From Mucidula mucida (Eukaryota; Basidiomycota; Agaricomycetes; Agaricales; Physalacriaceae): a DNA stretch of 64,000 nt. The stretch covers positions 62,001 to 126,000 of the forward strand of contig JADNYV010000028.1 in NCBI GenBank assembly GCA_015501055.1. The letters are read 5' to 3'. Under the pieces are notes generated by a model. That model made no database searches, had not been told where the DNA came from, and saw only the letters and a list, made by a program, of their open reading frames with translations. Each line of letters begins with the position of its first letter. Within the stretch, counting starts at the first letter, position 1. A program made the position numbers and the translations under genes. Below, one piece after another: positions 22,096 through 33,304 of this stretch.

Positions 22096-23853
22096 ATGTC
22101 TGGGCTCAAAAATTCACCATTTGGCAAGCGGTTGAGGGCAGCGCAGGACGATGATGCTCCTAGGCGAAATCGGCCTCGGACGACTACTGCCTTTTCGTCG
22201 CCGGACTACTCGTCGACGCCGTCTCTCGATTCACGCCCAACGACGAGCGAAAGCTCTGCTCCGGAGTCACCGCCGAGGGGAGCAGTCAATTATGGCGACC
22301 GCTTCGTCCCCAACCGTGATAATGACATGCGCACAACGTACCATCTCATGGGCACGAGCACGCCAGCGCAGAAAAACAGGACAATCTCATCAGAATCGGA
22401 CGCGGTCAAAGGTGAGCACAAAGTGGCTTAGTCGCTTGTCCGCCTTGCTCAAGGCGTGCCTAGAACAAGCGAATTCGCTCTTTACATCTATTTTACAAGC
22501 CGAGGTTGAACCTACATCGCCCCAGCGGCCGACTTCTCCCACTCGCCAACCTACAGCATCGACGTCTGCTCTACCGTCGACTCCTTCCCGAAAACGGATA
22601 TTCAACTATAGCACCCCATCCAATCCATCTACTCCCTCACGACGGCTCGATACTCCCAATGACGAGGCTTACCAGGCTAGCCCTGTCAGGTCAGAGAGTC
22701 GACAGCTGCTCGAAAGCCCGCGAAGGAAACTTCGCAGTGTCTGCAAAACTCCCTACCGTGTTCTAGATGCTCCCGAACTCGCAGAAGATTTCTATCTGAA
22801 TCTAGTAGACTGGTCGAGTACCAATGTCTTAGGCGTGGGTCTTGGGTCATGTGTATACCTATGGGCTGCCCACAATGCATCGGTCTCCAAACTCTGCGAC
22901 TTGAGCGATAACGCTGATGTTATCAGTTCCGTCTCATGGGTTCAAAAGGTATTGCTACATTTTCGCTTGTCGCTTCCCGCTCATCCGTATCTCAGGGCTC
23001 AACGCTCGCTGTCGGTACTCTTTCGGGACGCCTCCATGTTTATGATGCTGTTCAGCTGAAGCTTCTTCGCACATACCAGCAGGCTCACAGTCAGCGTATT
23101 GGCGCTCTCGCTTGGAATTCTCATGTATTGTCTTCTGGCTCTCGGGATCGGGTGATTCACCACCGCGACGTCCGAGATCCCTCTGTCATGCCTTTCAAGC
23201 GTAGCACAGGCCATCGTCAGGAAGTCTGCGGTCTCAAATGGAGCGGCTCCAATGAGCCCACGCTTGCTAGCGGCGGAAACGACAACAAGGTGTGCATTTG
23301 GGATATACGTGGATCGAAGAGACCCGACGATTCGGAAACGCAATTCCTGTACAAGTTCCATGAACACACAGCTGCCGTCAAAGCTCTTGCATGGGACCCC
23401 CATGTTGCGGGCGTACTAGCCACAGGTGGTGGCACGCAGGATAAACACATACGTTTCTGGAACACTCTTAACGGGAAGATGCTTAACCAGCTTGATACCG
23501 GAAGCCAGGTATGAGGTTTTCTCCGAGCCTTATCTATCTATCTTTCTAATACTAAAAAAGGTGTGCAACCTTGTTTGGAGTGTTACTCGCACGAGCTTGT
23601 CTCTACGCATGGATTCTCGTCCACTACCGCTCAGAACCAGATCTGCATTTGGAAATATCCGACGTTGAGCATGGTGGCGTCGCTGACCGGCCATACTAAC
23701 CGTGTCTTGTATCTCGCTATGAGCCCCGAGGGAGAAACCATCGTTACTGGAGCCGGCGACGAGACGCTTCGCTTTTGGAATGCTTTCCCTCGCAAGGAAG
23801 TGCCTCGCGCCGACACAGACAGCGTGTTGGATTACGACAAGCTCATTCGGTGA
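22096..23853 (+). CDS. FZR1/CDH1: APC/C activator of the Cdh1/Fizzy-related family
   Basis: WD40 co-activator that brings substrates to the anaphase-promoting complex. Begins MSGLKNSPFGKRLRAAQDDD. The C-box is GDRFVPNRD, close to DRFxPxR. A Ser/Pro-rich region with many SP/TP sites follows, then the hallmark TPYRVLDAPELAEDFYLNL and VDWSSTNVLGVGL, and seven WD repeats (GTLSGRLHVYD, GSRDRVIHHRDVR, ASGGNDNKVCIWDIR, ATGGGTQDKHIRFWN, NQICIWKYP, TGAGDETLRFWN). The C-terminal IR tail is KLIR-stop. Introns at about 22412-22466, 22949-22996 and one near 23512. The SP/TP cluster suggests CDK control, as in known Cdh1 proteins. Near 23593 one T is missing (SVT-SHELVSTHGF spans two frames). Confidence 0.93.
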
Positions 23854-24308
23854 TATTTTGTACATATGCTTTATATCTCACTCACACATTCTAACATTAC
23901 ATGCACTCTCCTTCTCGTTTTGTCATTTGTCTACATACTCATCATCATACCTTGTAGGGATAGTTTTACAATACCTCGATTTGTTTTATGTCTGGAACCA
24001 GTAACTTAGTTTGTTTATTTCATGCTCTGTATGCAGCATTAAATGTATCATGGCTTATTATCGAATGTTCAAGTTGACAATGCTTGGTGAGGGTCAAGTG
24101 TGACTCGCAGCTCCTTAGTTTTTAGTGAACTAGCAACTGATGCTATCGGCTTCACGCCTGCAAGTCGACGCTTGTGCAAAAGCCGGAGTGACAAGTACCA
24201 GTGCGATTGAGCAATTTACAGTGCGGGGTATGTAACAAACAGATGACTAGACGATACAAGATGCGTACAAAGCAAAGCGGAATAATTTATACAATAAGAG
24301 TAGTAAGT
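23854..24308. other. Convergent 3' flanks of FZR1 and the first RIF1-like gene
   Basis: About 450 bp between two stop codons, AT-rich just after FZR1. No gene, repeat or RNA recognised. Confidence 0.4.
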
Positions 24309-27300
24309 CTAGATGGTGCCGGCCCAGTACGGGCCATTCAATGAAGTGTATCGAGCTTTCTTGCGTTTCGCAACCTGTTTGGTTGGACTACCGGTCAAGG
24401 AGTCATCGCTTGGAGGATCACTGCCCATCATCGGGCTACCAGACAGAGAATCGTCGCTGGGGGGATCACTGTCCAACCTCAGTTCGGTTTTTCGCGTCTG
24501 GAGACCTCGGGAGAAATGAGATGAGAAGGCGTGACTTGACCAATGTGAGGGTCATCGTCGGAAGAGAGGTCGTCAGAGCGAGGAAGGTCGTCTAGAAGGG
24601 GTATAGATTAGCATTAATGCATGCAAGAGGAAACGTCTTGCAATACCTGAATCAAATGTGGATGTAGAGGAGTTCCGTCTCGGTCTCTTGGAACGCTGCA
24701 GCAGAGTCGAGAAGGAGACGACAGATGTTTCTTCGTCCTCAAAACTGCGCGAACGTCTCAGAGACCGAATGGTGGGCACTTCGACGCAGTCCAAAACTCG
24801 CTTCCTCTTTCCAGTTGAAGGCGCATCCGAAAATACATCGTGAACCACTTTGGGGGGTGAAAGGTCGCATTTTGGTCTACTCGATTCTCCCTCCGGCTTC
24901 GCCTTCTTAGAGACGGGGCCCTCTGAGTGATCATTCGATATGAGTCGCTTCCGAGGAGAACTGGGAATAGGCGATGGGCACACGTTCTCCTTATCGTCGA
25001 TACTGATACGACGTTTCCTCGACAATGGCGAATTAGAGGTTGTCGTTGTTGAGCGACGAGTGGGTGATTCAGGATATCTGAGTGTGAAGAGCGAAAACGG
25101 TGAAACAAGTGGTCGCGTTGGCGTAGTTGTTGGAGAAGAGGGTGGCGTGAAAAGATTTGGTGTAGATTCTGCAGACTGTCCGGCAGGTGAGGGGATATCG
25201 ATGCAGGTGGATGATACCATGGCATCGAGAGACGGCAGTGCCACAGACAGACCGAAATTGACGCGCACTGCTTCTGGCCATTCGTCTTCGGGAATGCTCT
25301 TCGCGAACGAACTTTGCCAGACCAGGTTGAAAGCGTCGGTCATCCCCTGGGGTTTGTCATCCCGTCCTGAAAATACGGACTCGACTAAGTTCTGGAAGGC
25401 TTCCAAGGTATATGAATCATTGGGAAGGTTACTGAGGCATGCCAACGCGGTATCGTAAAGCAGCGAGATCTAGAGATCATGAGCGGTAGTCCATGATCGA
25501 ATTTTTGAACAAGACTTACCTCGGCCGTATATACATCCAGTGACAGACATTTCAGCTCATCTGATATCCAGATAGAAATGCCTTCCTGCACCTTATCCAA
25601 AACATCAAAGCAAAGCGATGCGGGAACGAACTGAAGGAAAACCGCCAAAGTCCGTATAGTCCAGACGCACCACGTCGTGCTTATCCGATCTGGAGGATAG
25701 CCGGACCTGAGAGCATCGTTGATGAAATCCATGAGAGACGAAGGTACGCTACGGGCATCAACTATGCTGTCTTGGACACTGGATAGGAGGAAATCCGCGA
25801 TTCGTATTGCTGATACATCAGTAGGCTCGAAGTTCTGTGCAATGTTTTCACAAACGGAATCGACGAACTGCACTGCGTCGGTGCCGTAGTCAAGCGCTTT
25901 GTCGACTCCAAAAATCAAAAGTGTTTCCCAGTTTTTGAAATCATCTGCGTCCAGATCCCAAGCGCACGCCCGTGAGAAGGGTACACCAAGGAGAATAGTA
26001 ATGCCGTCGCAACACCCATGAGCTTGCCATACATGAAGGAACTGCTTCCAGATGGTACGACGCTGCATGGCTGACCATTCCCATTCCCGTGCACTGAGGG
26101 ATGAATCGGACCGGTATGACCAGAAAGCCTGCAACGCTTCCGTCGGGCACGCCACTGCAACTATGGCAGAGAGCCTGGCCCATTCAATGTATGCCTTATC
26201 TTCGTCGCCTGTAAGCTCGCGCTCGTGTTTCGTGAGACAGACGAGGAACCTGTCAGCCACTTCGAGCTCCGAAAACAAGTCGATGACAACTTTCCACAGG
26301 TTTTGAAGGATTTTCAAGCGGAGACACTTGGCGGACCAATTGAGTCGGAGAGTATGGCTTGGTGATGACTTCGACGGCGTTTCAGGCATCACTGCGCATG
26401 TCGTGCCATTGTCCAAAACTATGTCTTCGAGCATTTGTAGAGCGAAATCGACGACATCAGATACATTGTGACCATCGTCTGCCGATGAATAAGCACGCTA
26501 CCACAATTGGAATGAAAGCGAATTACCTTGAACGACAGTGAGGTATACCCGAAGCAGGGACCGCCAGGTGGAGACGATGAACTTCTATCGGAAAATCAAT
26601 ATCGAGTCTTCCGAGAATGAGTATACACATACCGAATTCTCTTCGTCGTACTTGTCAAACTGACCAACAGCTTTCTTCCAGACCGTGAATAACCTTTGTA
26701 CCACGCCGGTATCAGAAAGTACATCCCTCGAAAGAGGCGAGACATCCGATATTTGTAAGCCCTCTTTAGCGATTTCAGTAACGGTCTGCTTCATTTCGGG
26801 GCTGTCCAAAGACTCGGTAAGAACACCAGGGATTCCACAATAGAGCGAAGGAGAAAGAATGCGATTAGGAATGAATGTCCAATCTGTGTCATCGTCCTCG
26901 GCATTGACAAGTTGCCTGATCGTCAACAAGGCGTGGCTGAAGCAATTCTGAGAGCGCTGTAACATGATCTCCAAGATTCTCGTGATGCGGTGAAGAGACA
27001 TTTCTGTTTTAGTCGAATCAGTGCTCTCACTAGACCAGCCTGCAATAAGCGAAACGCCACATCCCATCTCGAGAAGGCTCGCCACAAAGCTCACGTACGA
27101 TTTATCGTCGGCTGCAGGGCGTGCTGGGTAGGCTACACGCAGGCGGGGCTGAAAGTATGTCCAAATAGTGCTCTTCCAAGCCAATGCTGCAAGAGCTCGG
27201 AGATTACTTCGTTGGTTACGCTTGGCCAAGCTGAAAAGCGCAGACATTGCACGACAGACCGATGGATCATCGTAAACCGCTGAACGTAGGAGGAGAACAC

Positions 27301-28672
27301 AATGGGCCAGCACGCTGATAGCCCAAGCCGGACCTTGAGCAGCATTCTGAGGATCCTTTTGACTGAGGGTGGTGCGGAGAGTACGGATTATGGAGCCTCG
27401 GCAGCGGGAGATGTGTTTTTCGAAGGCGAAGCTTTGGAGGAGGCAGATGTGAAAATTGACCTGACACATTTGGAAAGGTCCTCGTGGACGTCTGATTCTT
27501 GTATCATGGTGCTCGCAAGCGCAACACCGCCAAGAGCATGGCATGCTTGAATTCTGAGGACAACACTGACACCAAGGAGGTTATGGAAGATGGATGGTAG
27601 GATGCTAGAGAACGCCGGAACGAAGATTTCAGGAAGATATCGGGATAAGTCATGGACAGCCTCCGTTCAAGGTAAGCGCACGATTGAATGATGTAGCATA
27701 TATCTCACCTTGAGACCATCGTTTGCCGAGCCTTTCTTCCCCTCTTTCCCTAATTCGCCGTCGAGTCCTCTCCGGATAGCATATGCGATGCGGTCAGCGG
27801 CTGGTCGTAGAATGTCCGGTGATAGACGCTGTGTTTGAAGGACCCAAATGGTCAAAGCGCATGTCTTCCTGGCATAAAGTGTCGGAAGGCAGTCCGCTAG
27901 GGGTATGGCTAGGATTGCCGTCAGGAGACCACGCAGGTCGTCGTCTAGTGGTGATCGTCAGAGGCAACGCTATATGGGGCATAGGGACGGACTTGCCGGA
28001 AAATATTTCATAAATTGCCGGCTGTGTGAAGACGAATGCTAACAGCTTGAGGACACAGTGGGTGGTTGAGCAGAGATCCCGAGCATGCTTGACTTGTTGC
28101 GCCGACATGCCTCTTTTCTTCCTAGGACTCTTCTGGGGTGATGGCAAGGAGACCTTGGCTTCTGTCTCCGGCGCGGGGTCGACCAGCGCGCGACCAACGT
28201 CCCTGGTAATAGACTCCATGAGTGGAATGCTGTGGGCATGCAAAGGCTTGAATAATGGCCAAGCAGAGTCTGGCTTGTCGGCGTCGTCGACGCATGCGCG
28301 CAGACGAGCGGCAAGGGTCGAGTATGCCGCACAAAGCTCCTTCAACGAGGAGGCAGGATCCGTGATGACACGGACTGGGGTCTCGAGGTACATGGCGTCG
28401 TACTGGGGCAAGCTGGGCTCGGGCGTTTCCTCGCGCTGACTGGTCTCGGTCTCTTGTACTAGCGAGAGTACGTCGACGGCCTGAGTTTTCTTGAGAATAG
28501 ATTTCGTTGGGCGATCCACAAAGGCTCTGCGTATTTCAGCAATCCTTGAAGGACTAGACAATGGGTGAACCTGGTTGTGGGCCGACCATTCCACTCGAGG
28601 AGTGCCCGACGCTAAAGGACGGTTCTCCTTGTCGCCGCGATGAGTGGTGTGGGGTGGTGTAGGAAGGCTCAT
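24309..28672 (-). CDS. RIF1: Rif1-like protein A, with PP1-docking motifs
   Basis: Large helical-repeat protein of the Rif1 N-terminal family (telomere length and replication timing through PP1). The N-terminus has GDKENRPL, an RVEW at residues 26-29 and SILK at 58-61, two motifs that dock PP1, about 32 residues apart as in yeast Rif1. HEAT-like repeats follow (LKELCAAYSTLAARLRACV, HSIPLMESITRDVGRAL, GPAWAISVLAHCVLLLRSA, LSLHRITRILEIMLQ, WTIRTLAVFLQFVPASLCF). The C-terminal third is Ser/Pro/Lys-rich (SPLSRKRRISIDDKENVCP) and ends with a repeated SDPPSDDSL.GSP unit and KRKKARYTSLNG. Frame breaks by one base near 27393 (CC for CCC) and 24507 (GG for GGG). A second, divergent Rif1-like gene lies 13 kb away. 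Family assignment is by pattern, not alignment search. Confidence 0.75.
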
Positions 28673-28983
28673 TGTCCAAGCGTGCCCGTTGTCGACGACT
28701 GTGAGCAGCGAAACGTTGAGAGAGGGATGAAAGGAGTAGGAGAATAAGGAGAGGGACCAGCGTGACTCTCATATTTATGTCACTAATCAACGCGAGCGCG
28801 ATCGCGTTGTTGACGTGGAGCATGACTTCTTTGTCATTGTGTGTGCCATCAACATTCGGCAGTTACCGTCGGCTTCGGATTTGCTCCCGACCTTTCTAAG
28901 TTCTTCTCACATATGTAAATCCTTCACTTGTCATCGCCCTGCGCGCTACTCCGCGATTATATTTTGGTATGGTAGAATTCCTT

Positions 28984-30893
28984 TCATGATAACGCCTGAA
29001 CATGTGTGCCCCAATTCAACCACCACTCATCGGCCGCATCCCTTGCATCGTAATGAAAAAGGGAGAACCAGTCCGCCCATAGCTGTGCTAGCTCCTCTGC
29101 GTGCTCGTCTGGATCACTCAGCAAGTCTAGTGTCCGCGCAAATCCTACATTCCGTAAATCGCGTTGGGGCCCTGGTGGTAAAGAGATCATGTCCATCCCA
29201 CCCAGTTCGAAATTCTGAACATTGTTGGTCCGAGTAACCCGCATCTCATCGTAACCTTTTAGAATAGGCTGTACCTGAGATTTGCAGGTGAGATGCGAAA
29301 ACAGCCGTCCCAGCGTAAAGGCATCCTCGACGGCTAATGCTCTAAATTGGTTGGTTCAGTGAGTCCAACGAAACTGGTACAACATTCAGAAGGCTTACGC
29401 GTTATGGGTGCCATTGATCTGTGAATGAGTTTGAGCCTGACAGTAATTTACAACATAAATGTTTCTCACAGGCGTAGCATGAGCGGCGTCACCAATCACT
29501 ACCACCTTTGCATGCTCGTCGCTGTAACTCCGGAACGAGTGGACGTACTGAATAGTTGGATGACTGCTTTGCGCCAAGTCTAATAGTTTTTTGACACTGG
29601 TCGACCGTCAGCAAGAGATTTTGTTTGAGCCAACTCGCGTACATAGAATGATATTCAGGCGTCGTTGTTTTAAGAGGCTCGACGGGCCCCTTATGGAACC
29701 AGTGTCGATCCTTATCTTCTTCCAACGGTGATATTGATCTCGTGAGACCGACTATGTAGAGTTCTCCGTGCTATAAAAGTGTCAGAAGGTAAATAGTAGA
29801 GAATTTGAGGCTGACGCGGGATCCAGAAATGCTTGAATTGTTTCCCATCCAAACGATGAACTATTCGAACCAATCAGTCAAGAAGTTTCCCACAACGCCG
29901 GCTTACATAGTCTGTCTCCGCCAAGTATGCCACTTCTGGATGTTGTAACATGTCCGAGATTCGAATTGATAGGCTAGCACTGTACAAACGTTAGACTAGG
30001 GCCAGTGATGCTAAAACGACACTCGCCCGAAGACCTGACGTACAGCAGGCCCTGTAGGGGTATTGGAGCCATCGTCTGAATCCCCGGCACTTTGCAAAAC
30101 GAAGTCGCGAACAATACTATTATGTCCATCAGCACCAACGATCTGAGGAGAATGCATCAGAAGCGTTCTCCTATGATCCACAATACTCACAACGTCTCCT
30201 TCCAAGCGCTCCCCAGATGCAGAGAACAGAACAGCGGGACCGTTTTCTCCTGCTTCTACGCGACGCGCAGTAAAGCCAAACCTGAATTGTACATTAACGT
30301 CTCGGCAACGCTCTCTTAAGAAGGAGCATAAATCGTAATGCTGAAACACGTTGATGAATTCGCGCGGGGTACGATGAAGCGAAAAGGAAGTACTCACAGA
30401 CAAGAAAAAGAAATCGGAAGCCATGTTAGCCATAGCACGACTAAGAAACTTCATCGCGCCCCGTAATTCAGTCGTTTCTCCTATCCTGAATCGATTTGGA
30501 TTGAACTTTGAACGATGCGTTGCGTACCGTCCCTCCATTCCTGCCTACAAGTAGATCAGCAACGGTTGTCGAGATTTCACTTCTTCCTTGAGCGCATACC
30601 CAGAACACTTGGTCCCCTTGGTTTGGAATAGTTCAAGTATACCACTGAACTCTTGAATCAGAAGCCGGGCCATGTTCGGAGGCAGCCTCAATCCTCCGTC
30701 TTGATCTGGCTGGTAAACAAAGTGGAATCAACAGGGAAATTCCTCGACGAATACGAAAGACACTTGCGGAGTAATTCCCATCTTCCATCTCCACGACGAT
30801 AACTTTATGTCCAGCCTTTCCGAGCATATACGCAGAACTGAGTCCCGCGACACTAGCGCCGACGATTATGAATTGTAGTGGGAGCAGAGGCAT
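28984..30893 (-). CDS. FAD-dependent monooxygenase (aromatic hydroxylase type)
   Basis: Flavoprotein of the class A monooxygenase family (salicylate or p-hydroxybenzoate hydroxylase-like). The FAD-binding start is FIIVGASVAGLSSAYMLGKAG with VIVVE closing the fold. LRLPPNMARLL, IVGADGHNSIVRDFV (DG motif) and VVVIGDAAHATPV with NGTHNAALAVEDAFTL (GD motif) follow, so all three flavin motifs are in order. The C-terminal part includes GMDMISLPPGPQRD and ends THVQALS. At least eight introns. No signal peptide is evident, since the first hydrophobic stretch is the Rossmann strand. The substrate cannot be inferred, and no biosynthetic cluster surrounds it. The start at 30893 is well placed before the nucleotide-binding strand. 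Confidence 0.82.
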
Positions 30894-31517
30894 TCGTCGG
30901 AAGGGCGCCTCTGTCTACACGTCCGTATTGGATGTATGTCGATACAGTTTCAATGGAACACTATGAAAATGGTATCAGACAGAGTAAGTCAGAATCGACG
31001 AAGTGATGGCAAATGTGGAAGGTTCGGTCTACCTTGGGCCTACCGCCGGCTGAATCAGTGTAGTTGAATTTGCCGAGGTACCTGTCCCCAGCGGGACGGA
31101 AGTAAGCGAATTCGGAAGACAAGGGAGACAGAAACAAGGCCCGTCAACGGATCGGGAAGTAAGGGAATCGATCAAAGACGCGGACGAGTTGATACAGAGA
31201 ATATTTCCCTTCGTCTCACGGTCGCCTCGCTGACATCCCGCCTTCTGCAGACCCCATCGCGGCAGTAGCACAGCAAGCCCGAATCTAAGATCTGTCTCGG
31301 CAAGCCGCCGAAATTGATGGCGTTGCACAGCCTCATCGCGTGCGTTCCCACCCATCACGCAATGATGATGAACGCGACTCGTCCTCGAGGGGTAGGTATC
31401 TCATTGTGCCTCAATTCGCGGAAGTGTGTCCGCCCCGCATTACTATGATCTGTTGCGTTGTGTGCCTATTCTGTACGTATATGTGCCCGGTCTTCGGTGT
31501 CAACACCACTCCGTTGC
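30894..31517. other. Monooxygenase 5' flank
   Basis: No gene is recognised in this 620-bp stretch between the monooxygenase start and the left end of the transposable element. Open frames on both strands lack any recognisable domain. Confidence 0.4.
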
Positions 31518-31549
31518 AGGACCCCCGAATATAGGTGGGAAGGCCGAAT
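31518..31549 (+). repeat. Left terminal inverted repeat of the MITE
   Basis: 32 bp starting AGGACCCCCGAATATAGG, an exact reverse complement of 32210-32241. Preceded directly by the target duplication TCCGTTGC. Confidence 0.9.
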
Positions 31550-31966
31550 CGCATTTTCAGAATTTCCTGGTGAAAAGTTCGGACCGGCGGCGGGAAATTT
31601 TGCAAATTTCGCTCGGATTATGTCCGGCCTAAGGTGCTTTCCGGCAGTTTTGTTCGGACGCCAGATATGGGTTGAAGTCACCAAATTTTTGCTCGGACTG
31701 CGAAATACGGCCTCAAAACGCGCTCAAAAAGCCCGAACTGGCTGATATGGCCTCAGAAATTGCCAGAACATGCATTTGGTAGCCCAGTTACACGTAGATC
31801 AGGTCAATCATGTCGGCCATAACAGTGACAGTGTAGTGAGTAGTCTTCGAAGGTCGGGAGTGCGCAAATGGTTACCGCGCGCAAAATTTGGTTTCCTTAT
31901 TTGACTGACTGCGCCATTCGCGATCGACCATGAAATTAGGGGCTATCATTCTCTATTTAGGTTCGA

Positions 31967-32020
31967 CGGTGGCTGGATTTTTACAGACTACGTCACTAGT
32001 CTGTAAAAATCCAGCCACCG
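31967..32020. repeat. Perfect 23-bp inverted repeat inside the MITE
   Basis: Arms 31967-31989 and 31998-32020 are exact reverse complements (outer end CGGTGGCTGG...), with an 8-nt loop ACGTCACT. This would form a strong hairpin in single-stranded DNA or RNA. It is not related to the terminal repeats. Confidence 0.9.
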
Positions 32021-32209
32021 GCAGCCAGACTCAACACCTTGGAATCCAACTCGCGACCGCACCGAAACGGTCCGGACGCCGATATGGCTACCCAAAACCG
32101 ACGATTTTGGCTCGGACAAAAAATCAGGCCTGAGCCCATTTTCCGCCCAAAAAGTTCGGATTAAATACGGGATGGGCACTTTTTTTGCTCAAAAAAAGTC
32201 CGAATTACC

Positions 32210-32241
32210 ATTCGGCCTTCCCACCTATATTCGGGGGTCCT
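32210..32241 (-). repeat. Right terminal inverted repeat of the MITE
   Basis: 32 bp ending CGGGGGTCCT, reverse complement of 31518-31549. Followed directly by the second copy of TCCGTTGC. Confidence 0.9.
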
Positions 32242-33304
32242 TCCGTTGCAGTCTGATCTAACTAGGCAGCTCCAACGTTGCCCCTTGCTATCTGCCCCTG
32301 ATAGCAGCCAGAATGCGAATACATCGCCTACAACTCCTTTGGTGGCCATGCCCGCTCCGACCCCGCCATCGGCTCTCCTTTTACTACTCGTCCATGGAGA
32401 ATATTGACCTTTGAACTCTTGCACCCCACGAAAGACCTAGAGATAGCATTCGCAGATATGTACTCAATTTGCGAGTCTACATGTCATCGCCCATCGATTC
32501 CGTCTCTTTTCGCCCACAACACGATGCTCTATGGATCGTGGCATCACGACTTCATAGACATATTTGTATTAAGCATGGTACACACAAGAAATACATTTCC
32601 TCTTCAGGTCGCCCGGTCGTTATCTGATACTATCTGTTGACATTCTCATAAGAAGAGAAGGATGAAACTTTTTCTAAGCCAAGTTTACGACGCCGATCAC
32701 ACATCAAGCTTAAGCCTTAAGTGTCATCACGGTGCTCAAGCTCCGTATCTTGTTAGCGTTCTTCGTACCAGAGAATAGGGCTGTGGATACTGCCTTCAAA
32801 CTGATTTCTACTAGCAAGTCTTGATTTCTCTATTCAATCAGTGAAATATTGCGCCACATTTCCTACCAAGTTAGATTTGTTACGATTGCCCACGAACCAG
32901 CATGTCTGGTCTTTGCCAGACATGCTGGTTCATTTATCTGTCTTGTCTTGCCTATATCGGCAGTGCCTGTCTGCTTTAGGCCTTCGTTTGGAGAGTCAAA
33001 TTCTTACCCGAAAGTATCATTGCGACACTCAAAAGGACTTGAGTCATTTATACCTCTATAAGCGGCACTGTACAGATGCGCGATGCTGGTGGTTGCTTGT
33101 TGATCAACAAGCCTTTGTGGCCCATCCTCTCCATGATTGAACCCCACCCCAATGTGAGAGGTTCAGTTTGAAGTGTAGCCTACTTCTCGATTCAGTCTTT
33201 CCTCGCATATAACATTCCTGGATATACTAGGTGGACCCAAGCATTTAAAGAGTTGGAAGAGAAACAGCAAGCCAATCGAAAACAAAAATAAAAATACATT
33301 CAAT
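32242..33304. other. Gene-poor stretch between the MITE and the DPP5 gene
   Basis: No conserved coding sequence is recognised in about 1 kb. Plus-strand open frames of 78 and 99 codons here have no domain. The only clear structure is a perfect inverted repeat at 32894-32931. Confidence 0.4.
32894..32931. repeat. Perfect 16-bp inverted repeat, 6-nt loop
   Basis: GAACCAGCATGTCTGG (32894-32909) is followed by TCTTTG and the exact reverse complement (32916-32931). No T-run or coding context marks it as a terminator. Confidence 0.85.

Larger units (their letters stand above)
31518..32241. mobile_element. Non-autonomous DNA transposon (hAT-like MITE), 724 bp
   Basis: The two ends are perfect 32-bp inverted repeats: AGGACCCCCGAATATAGG... 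at 31518-31549 and its reverse complement at 32210-32241. They are flanked by identical 8-bp duplications TCCGTTGC at 31510-31517 and 32242-32249. No transposase frame lies inside. Many short TTCGGAC/CTCGGAC-like copies near both ends resemble subterminal transposase-binding repeats, and a perfect 23-bp hairpin lies in the right half. An 8-bp target duplication suits the hAT superfamily. Superfamily assignment is inference; the ends and duplication are direct observation. Confidence 0.85.
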
